A stretch of 64,000 nucleotides of DNA from Natronoarchaeum philippinense. GTDB lineage: Archaea; Halobacteriota; Halobacteria; Halobacteriales; Natronoarchaeaceae. Position 1 is the first letter of the stretch; each line of letters starts with the position of its first letter. The notes beneath the pieces were generated by a model. The model worked only from the letters and a program-made list of their open reading frames with translations. It was not told the origin of the DNA and ran no database searches. The translations under genes and the position numbers were made by a program. Below, in pieces: positions 59,538 to 64,000 of the stretch. The DNA lies in NCBI RefSeq assembly GCF_900215575.1, contig NZ_OBEJ01000002.1:372001-436000 (forward strand), written 5' to 3'.

Positions 59538-60473
59538 GTGGAACAGAAATCTCTTCGGACGCTTGCGATCGCACTCCTCTGCGTGCTGGCACTCGTCGGC
59601 GCCGCCGCGACGCTGGAGACGGTACAGTCGGGGAGTGACAGCGGTTCTGGGGGCTTCTTGGGTGGCCAAGAGGGAGACAGCACTGGCCCTATCGGCGGCC
59701 AAGATCGGACTGCTGCCGGGGCCAACGGTCAACTGGTCGAACCGACCTGCGTCGTATCCGGCCCTTCGCCTGCGATCATCTGGGCGGGAGTTGCGGCGAC
59801 GGTGGTCGCGGGCGCTCTCGTCGCCCGGCGGTTCGGACTCGCAGTGACCGCAGTCGTCGCTGCTGCGCTGGTACCGCTCGCCTTGCTTCTCGGGCTGGTT
59901 CTGACAAGCGGGTGTCCCGAAGCCAGCACCGGGCCACTTCCCAGCGCGACGGCGGCGTCCAACGGCGGCGGCGGTGGGGGCGGCGCCGGAGGCGGCGGTA
60001 GCGGTGAAATGCTCGCGGTCGCGATTCCGGCGCTGGCACTGCTGTCGGTGTTGCTGATTGCGATCGGCGGCGGCCTCGTCTCCCTTCTGTTCTCGACCGA
60101 CGAAGAATCGTCACCTGACGAGTCGGTCGAACGGGTCGACGACGACGGGGAGCGCCGCGCCGAGGTCGGGCGTGCGGCCGGACGAGCGGCCGAGCGTCTC
60201 GACGACGCCGACGACTTCGAGAACGAAGTCTATCGGGCGTGGCGCGAGATGGCCGACTCGCTCCCGGTCGATCACCCGGGGTCGAGCACGCCCGGCGAGT
60301 TCGCTATGGCCGCCCGCGAAATCGGTATCGACGAAGCGGATGTCGACGAACTAACGGACGTATTCGAAATTGTACGCTACGGCGGGCGCGATCCGACGCC
60401 CGACCGCGAGGAGCGCGCTGTGGCCGCCCTGCGTCGCATCGAAGACGAGTACAGGGGTGACGCCGATGCGTAG
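59538..60473 (+). CDS. DUF4129-like membrane protein
   Basis: 311-residue membrane protein from a GTG start. It has a signal or anchor at the N-terminus (LAIALLCVLALVGAAATL), two adjacent hydrophobic segments about residues 78-125 and a third near 155-185 after a Gly-rich linker (SNGGGGGGGAGGGG). The cytoplasmic C-terminus is DUF4129-like: ENEVYRAWREMADSLPVDH, STPGEFAMAAREIG, ADVDELTDVFEIVRYGG. Such genes occur with DUF58 and MoxR genes, as here; the complex may act in envelope or metal-cofactor chaperoning. It overlaps the next gene by 8 bp. Confidence 0.83.
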   Translation: MEQKSLRTLAIALLCVLALVGAAATLETVQSGSDSGSGGFLGGQEGDSTGPIGGQDRTAAGANGQLVEPTCVVSGPSPAIIWAGVAATVVAGALVARRFGLAVTAVVAAALVPLALLLGLVLTSGCPEASTGPLPSATAASNGGGGGGGAGGGGSGEMLAVAIPALALLSVLLIAIGGGLVSLLFSTDEESSPDESVERVDDDGERRAEVGRAAGRAAERLDDADDFENEVYRAWREMADSLPVDHPGSSTPGEFAMAAREIGIDEADVDELTDVFEIVRYGGRDPTPDREERAVAALRRIEDEYRGDADA

Positions 60474-61101
60474 GTACGCGTGGGCCGGCGTAGCTCTCGT
60501 CGCAGGCGGTGTCGCCCTCGCCGTCGCGCCGGGAGCGATGCCGGTCGCGCTCCAGAGCTGGGCGGTGGGGCTGGTCGGCGCCGTGGCGCTCGTGCAGGGG
60601 CTCCGTCGCGTGCGGGAACGCCGACGGACGCCGGTCGAGGCGGCGGAGCTACCGACGCTCGAACGGGCACAGGAGCTTCCGCGTCCCGGCGGCGAGTTCG
60701 ACGAAGCAATCGAGCGCAACCGCCCGGACGGGCTGAAGGGACACAGTTCGCGGCGGAAAGTGGGCAACCGCCTCGAACGCGCCGCGGTGGGTGCGCTCGT
60801 GTGCCACCGGGATCTGGACGAGGCTGCAGCTCACGAGGCGCTCGCGGAGGGGACGTGGACGGACGACCCCGTCGCAGCGGCGCAGTTCCTCGGGGAGCTG
60901 CCGGCGTGGACGCCGCTGCGCGTTCGAGCGCGCGAGTGGATGCGACGGCATCCCCACTCGCGGCGCGCCGAGCGGGCCGCAGCCGAGATTGCGCGGATCG
61001 CCGGGATCGCCGAGGACGGCCGGGCCGACGAACACACTGCCTCGGGGGCGTCGGCGGATCCGAACACGGCTGGTCCGAGCGCCGTGGAGGGGTCGACATG
61101 A
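60466..61101 (+). CDS. Membrane protein in the DUF4129-DUF58 cluster
   Basis: 211-residue protein with two N-terminal membrane helices (WAGVALVAGGVALAVAPGAM and LQSWAVGLVGAVALVQGL). A helical cytoplasmic domain rich in Arg and Glu follows (RRVRERRRTPVEAAELPTLERAQELP, LERAAVGALVCHRDLDEAAAH, LRVRAREWMRRHPHSRRAERAAAEIARI) with an acidic tail. No known function. It overlaps both flanking genes by 8 and 4 bp, so it is translated with them. Confidence 0.75.
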   Translation: MRRYAWAGVALVAGGVALAVAPGAMPVALQSWAVGLVGAVALVQGLRRVRERRRTPVEAAELPTLERAQELPRPGGEFDEAIERNRPDGLKGHSSRRKVGNRLERAAVGALVCHRDLDEAAAHEALAEGTWTDDPVAAAQFLGELPAWTPLRVRAREWMRRHPHSRRAERAAAEIARIAGIAEDGRADEHTASGASADPNTAGPSAVEGST

Positions 61102-62570
61102 GCGCCGATCTCGAACCGCCGGTGTCGGATGGCACGCCCGGCGGCGACGCCGACGACGCCGCGGCGGGGCCGTCCGAGCCTGCCCGCAGCGCCGACGCCA
61201 GCACCGGACCGGACGAAGCCGACCGGGTCGCGGGCGACGTGGACGACAGCACGACCGACGACACCGCTAACCCGGACGACACCGCCAACCCGATCACGTA
61301 CTCGCGCGAGCAGCCGACAGGGCGCTGGACGGGGAGCACCGGTCTGGCACTCGCGTTCGGCGCGGCCGGGTTGCTCTCGACCAGTCCGGCGCTGGTGCTC
61401 GCGTCGGTGCTCGGCGTCGCGTTTGCAGCCTACGCGCGAGCGAGCGATCCGCCGGAGCCCGCGCTCTCGGTCGAGCGAACGTTCGCTGACGACGCGCCGG
61501 CGCCGGGCGACGAGGTCGACGTGTCGGTGCGAGTCCGAAACGTCGGCGACCGTGTACTTCCGGATCTCCGAATCGTCGACGGCGTGCCCGACGAACTCGC
61601 GGCGACCGACGGCCTCGCTCGGCTCGGAACGTCGCTGCGGCCGGGCGAGGCGGCGGCGTTCGAGTACGCCGTCACCGTCCGACGGGGCACCCACGAGTTC
61701 GACTCGATGCAGGTCGTCGCCCGCGGGTTCGCCGGCGCCGCCGAGCGCGTCCTCTCCGTCGAAACGGACGACGAGTTGGTCTGTGACTCCGGCGCCGACG
61801 GGCTGGTCGATCTGTCGCTGCGCTCGCTGACGACGCCACACGCCGGCCGCGTCTCGACCGACATCGGCGGCGACGGCGTCGAGTTCCACGCGACCAGAGA
61901 GTACCGGACGGGCGACCCGCTCTCTCGGGTCGATTGGAACCGGTTCGCGCGGGCCGGCGAGCTCACGACCGTCGAGTTTCGCGAGGAGCGCTCGGCGACG
62001 GTCGTCGTCGCCGTCGACACGCGCAACGCCGCGTACTTACGGAGCGAGCCGACCGCCCGCCACGCGGTCGACCGTAGCGTCGAAGCCGCCGACGCCGTCG
62101 CGGGTGCGCTGGCTGATGGGGGCGACACGGTCGGTCTCTACGCGCTCGGTCCGCGTGAGTGCTGGCTTGCGCCCGGTGCGGGCGCGGCCCACCGCCTTCG
62201 GCTCGCCGAGGCGCTGACGGCCGACCCGGCGTTCTCGCACGCGCCGCCGAAGGAAGCGGCGCTGTCGGACGCCGACGCCGAGCAGTTCCTACAGCGCCTG
62301 CCGGCCGACTCGCAGGTGCTGCTCGTCTCGCCGCTGGCCGACGACTCGATCGTCCGCCACGCGCGTCTCTTGCACGCACGGGGACACGCCGTCACGGTGG
62401 TCAGCCCCGATCCGACGGCGACCGACACGCCGGGCGGACGACTGGCGGCCGTCGAGCGCGATCGGCGCGTCGTGACACTCCGCCGGGCGGGACTCCGCGT
62501 CGTCGACTGGGCGCGAGAGGACGCGCTCGCCGCGGCGGTCGCCCGGACGGCGAGGGGGTGGTCGAGATGA
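61098..62570 (+). CDS. DUF58 domain protein (VWA-like, MoxR-associated)
   Basis: 490-residue protein. An acidic N-terminal 65 residues precede two membrane helices (TGLALAFGAAGLLSTS, LVLASVLGVAFAAYA), a CARDB-like beta domain (PGDEVDVSVRVRNVGDRVLPDLRIVDG) and the DUF58 core: VEFHATREYRTGDPLSRVDWNRFARAGELTTVEF, then VVVAVDTRNAAYL, a metal-site-like strand of a VWA fold, and DGGDTVGLYALG. DUF58 proteins are thought to receive work from MoxR ATPases. It overlaps both neighbours by 4 bp. Confidence 0.88.
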   Translation: MSADLEPPVSDGTPGGDADDAAAGPSEPARSADASTGPDEADRVAGDVDDSTTDDTANPDDTANPITYSREQPTGRWTGSTGLALAFGAAGLLSTSPALVLASVLGVAFAAYARASDPPEPALSVERTFADDAPAPGDEVDVSVRVRNVGDRVLPDLRIVDGVPDELAATDGLARLGTSLRPGEAAAFEYAVTVRRGTHEFDSMQVVARGFAGAAERVLSVETDDELVCDSGADGLVDLSLRSLTTPHAGRVSTDIGGDGVEFHATREYRTGDPLSRVDWNRFARAGELTTVEFREERSATVVVAVDTRNAAYLRSEPTARHAVDRSVEAADAVAGALADGGDTVGLYALGPRECWLAPGAGAAHRLRLAEALTADPAFSHAPPKEAALSDADAEQFLQRLPADSQVLLVSPLADDSIVRHARLLHARGHAVTVVSPDPTATDTPGGRLAAVERDRRVVTLRRAGLRVVDWAREDALAAAVARTARGWSR

Positions 62571-63085
62571 CCACGGGCGCCCCGGAGCTCACCCGACGCC
62601 CGGCGCGAACGTCGAGCGCAGTCGCTTGGATCGCGCTCGCGGCCGGCGTGTTTGCGAGCGGTCCGTTCTCGTCGCTGGCGCTCAAAGCCGGCGCCGTCGC
62701 GCTCGTCGTGCTCGGAGGCGGGCTGTGGACCGGCTCGCGGCGTCTGGTGACGATCGGCTGCGCGACGGCGCTGCTCGGCGTGATCGGGGCCGGCGTTCGC
62801 GGACTGCCGGCCGTTCCGACGCTGACGAGCGCCACGGCGATCGTGGTCGCTTGGGACGCCGGTCACCAGGCGATCGGGCTGGGGGAACAACTCGGGCGCG
62901 AGGCCGCCACCGTCAGGGCCGAACTCCCCCACGTCGGCGCGACGGGCGCGGTCGGACTGACGGTCTCGATAGCGAGCTACGGCGTCTTCCTCGCTGCGCC
63001 GGGCGGCCTGCCCGTCGCGGCTGTGGTGCTCGGACTGCTGGGCGCGCTCGCGCTGCTCGCGGCGCTGCACGGACGGGCTGAGTAG
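62567..63085 (+). CDS. Membrane protein at the end of the DUF58 cluster
   Basis: 172-residue hydrophobic protein with four or five membrane helices (SAVAWIALAAGVFASG, GAVALVVLGGGLW, CATALLGVIGAGV, SIASYGVFLAAPGG, VVLGLLGALALLAAL). It overlaps the DUF58 stop by 4 bp (ATGA). It is probably a membrane partner of the complex; no domain of known function. It ends 51 bp from the convergent MoxR gene's stop. Confidence 0.78.
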   Translation: MTTGAPELTRRPARTSSAVAWIALAAGVFASGPFSSLALKAGAVALVVLGGGLWTGSRRLVTIGCATALLGVIGAGVRGLPAVPTLTSATAIVVAWDAGHQAIGLGEQLGREAATVRAELPHVGATGAVGLTVSIASYGVFLAAPGGLPVAAVVLGLLGALALLAALHGRAE

Positions 63086-63136
63086 GTCCCGTACAGAAAA
63101 CAGCTCGGGCTTTGCTGTGGCGTCTCGAGACGCCGG

Positions 63137-64000
63137 CTACTCGACGGTCGGCACGGCGACGGCGTCGAGCACGTCGTTGACCAGCGCGAACTTCGAGACG
63201 CCGTCGACCTTGGCGTCGGGCGTCAACACGAGTCGATGGGCGAGTACCGGCTGGGCGACGCGCTTGACATCGTCGGGCGTCACGTAGTCGCGGCCGACCA
63301 TCGTCGCTCGCGCGCGAGCGGCTTCGAGCAGCCGCTGGGTGCCCCGCGGCGAGACGCCGACATCGACGCGGCGCTTGGTCCGAGTTCGGCGCGCGATTTC
63401 GGCGACGTAGCCGACCAGATCGTCGTCGACGGTGACCGACTCGGGCGTCTCGCGTAGCTCGGCGACCGTGCCGTCGTCGAGGACGCTCGTGACGCTCGGG
63501 CTGCGCTCGACGCGGCCGAGACGGCGTCGCAGCAGCTCTTCCTCGCCGTCGCGCTCGGGGTAGCCGATCGAACTCTTGACGAGAAAGCGGTCGACCTGCG
63601 CTTCGGGCAGCGGAAAGGTGCCCTCCTGATCGACCGGGTTCTGCGTTGCGATCACGAAAAACGGGTCGGGTAGCTCGTGGGTGTCGCCGTCGACGGTGAC
63701 CTGCCCCTCGGCCATGGCTTCGAGCAGCGCGGCTTGGGTTTTCGGCGGCGCGCGGTTGATCTCGTCGGCCAGCACGACGTTGGCGAAGATCGGCCCCTCG
63801 TTGAACTCGAAGCTGCCGTCCTGCTCGTTGAACACGTGCGTGCCGGTCACGTCGGCGGGCAGCAGGTCGGGCGTGAACTGAATCCGGGAGAACGACAGCC
63901 CCAGTGCGGTCGCAAGGCTGTTCGCGGTCAGCGTCTTCCCGGTCCCGGGAACGTCTTCGAGCAGGACGTGGCCTCGCCCGACGACGCCCAGTAGCACGGT
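63137..64000 (-). CDS. MoxR-family AAA+ ATPase (5' end beyond window)
   Basis: Partial gene, 288 visible codons, running out of the window at 64000. The frame is open past the edge and the N-terminal residues before the P-loop are missing. It has Walker A LEDVPGTGKTLTANSL, Walker B VVLADEINRAPPKTQAALLEAM, sensor 1 FVIATQNPVDQEGTFPLPEAQVDRFL and a lid with VDVGVSPRGTQRLLEAAR. MoxR ATPases act as chaperones on proteins with VWA domains, so the DUF58 protein at 61098-62570 is the expected client. Unusually, the ATPase is encoded on the opposite strand, convergent with its cluster. Confidence 0.93.
   Translation of the reverse strand, partial: TVLLGVVGRGHVLLEDVPGTGKTLTANSLATALGLSFSRIQFTPDLLPADVTGTHVFNEQDGSFEFNEGPIFANVVLADEINRAPPKTQAALLEAMAEGQVTVDGDTHELPDPFFVIATQNPVDQEGTFPLPEAQVDRFLVKSSIGYPERDGEEELLRRRLGRVERSPSVTSVLDDGTVAELRETPESVTVDDDLVGYVAEIARRTRTKRRVDVGVSPRGTQRLLEAARARATMVGRDYVTPDDVKRVAQPVLAHRLVLTPDAKVDGVSKFALVNDVLDAVAVPTVE

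Noticed and set aside
63137-64000. Truncated moxR as a pseudogene
   Set aside because: The frame is open to the window edge and all AAA+ motifs are intact; the loss is due to the window boundary.
1-64000. Long Arg/Pro/Ser-rich open frames antisense or out of frame with the listed genes
   Set aside because: They follow from GC-rich third positions, lack recognisable motifs and overlap well-supported genes.

Overview
The window is a gene-dense, GC-rich chromosomal segment of a halophilic archaeon (class Halobacteria). The proteins are strongly acidic. Most transcripts look leaderless, with an AT-rich TATA-like element about 25-30 nt upstream of the start codon. Archaeal information-processing genes (aIF2-beta with a TRAM domain, a uS10-like protein) sit among haloarchaeal families such as halocyanin-like lipoproteins, Bat-type HTH regulators, geranylgeranyl reductase and Tat-lipoproteins. 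I saw no rRNA, tRNA, CRISPR array, insertion sequence or integrase.

Layout. 0-9.5 kb holds housekeeping and stress genes: endonuclease IV, a secreted HExxH protein, a methyltransferase, a MinD-like protein with a degenerate P-loop and a long acidic tail, MsrB, a Nudix hydrolase, a uS10-like protein, a sugar dehydrogenase lipoprotein and an M20 amidohydrolase. 9.5-18.2 kb holds a copper lipoprotein, geranylgeranyl reductase, a ferredoxin, a rhodanese-MBL protein, a PEBP lipoprotein, a sugar-acid dehydratase and aIF2-beta. 18.5-25.2 kb is one minus-strand operon of eight overlapping genes for cobamide salvage and nucleotide-loop assembly: a HAD hydrolase, cbiB, cobS, cobY, cobT, cobD, cbiZ and cobA. 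25.3-34.6 kb holds a MinD/ParA ATPase with its coupled partner, two Bat-like regulators, a flavin monooxygenase, an ABC transporter whose two genes are separated by a surface-protein gene, and an AIM24 protein.

34.6-41.8 kb is a type IV pilus or secretion operon: a PilB/TadA-like ATPase, a PilC/TadC-like membrane protein and five small single-anchor pilin-like proteins. Its single promoter has the TATA element enclosed by a perfect 10-bp inverted repeat. 41.8-49.7 kb holds a ZIP transporter, a GAF-PAS-LOV histidine kinase divergent from a DoxX protein, a Gly/Asp-rich surface protein, a complete ABC exporter and an SDR epimerase. 49.8-53.9 kb is a small regulon with two divergent paralogous TetR genes, a MATE exporter and a zinc-ribbon membrane protein; two of its promoters carry nearly the same palindrome. 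53.9-59.4 kb holds an RHH protein, a SprT-like protease, a Ca2+/cation antiporter, an enolase-superfamily protein and dhaKLM. 59.5-64 kb is a DUF4129 / DUF58 membrane cluster with a convergent MoxR ATPase truncated by the window edge.

The signals that ordinary genes do not explain are mostly in the DNA: the pilus operator, the shared TetR palindrome, an array of covarying hairpins inside cbiZ, two short tandem-repeat tracts (28 bp x 3 and 24 bp x 4) at gene edges, and a dispersed 13-bp hairpin word. Family assignments are from sequence reading only; no database search was run.
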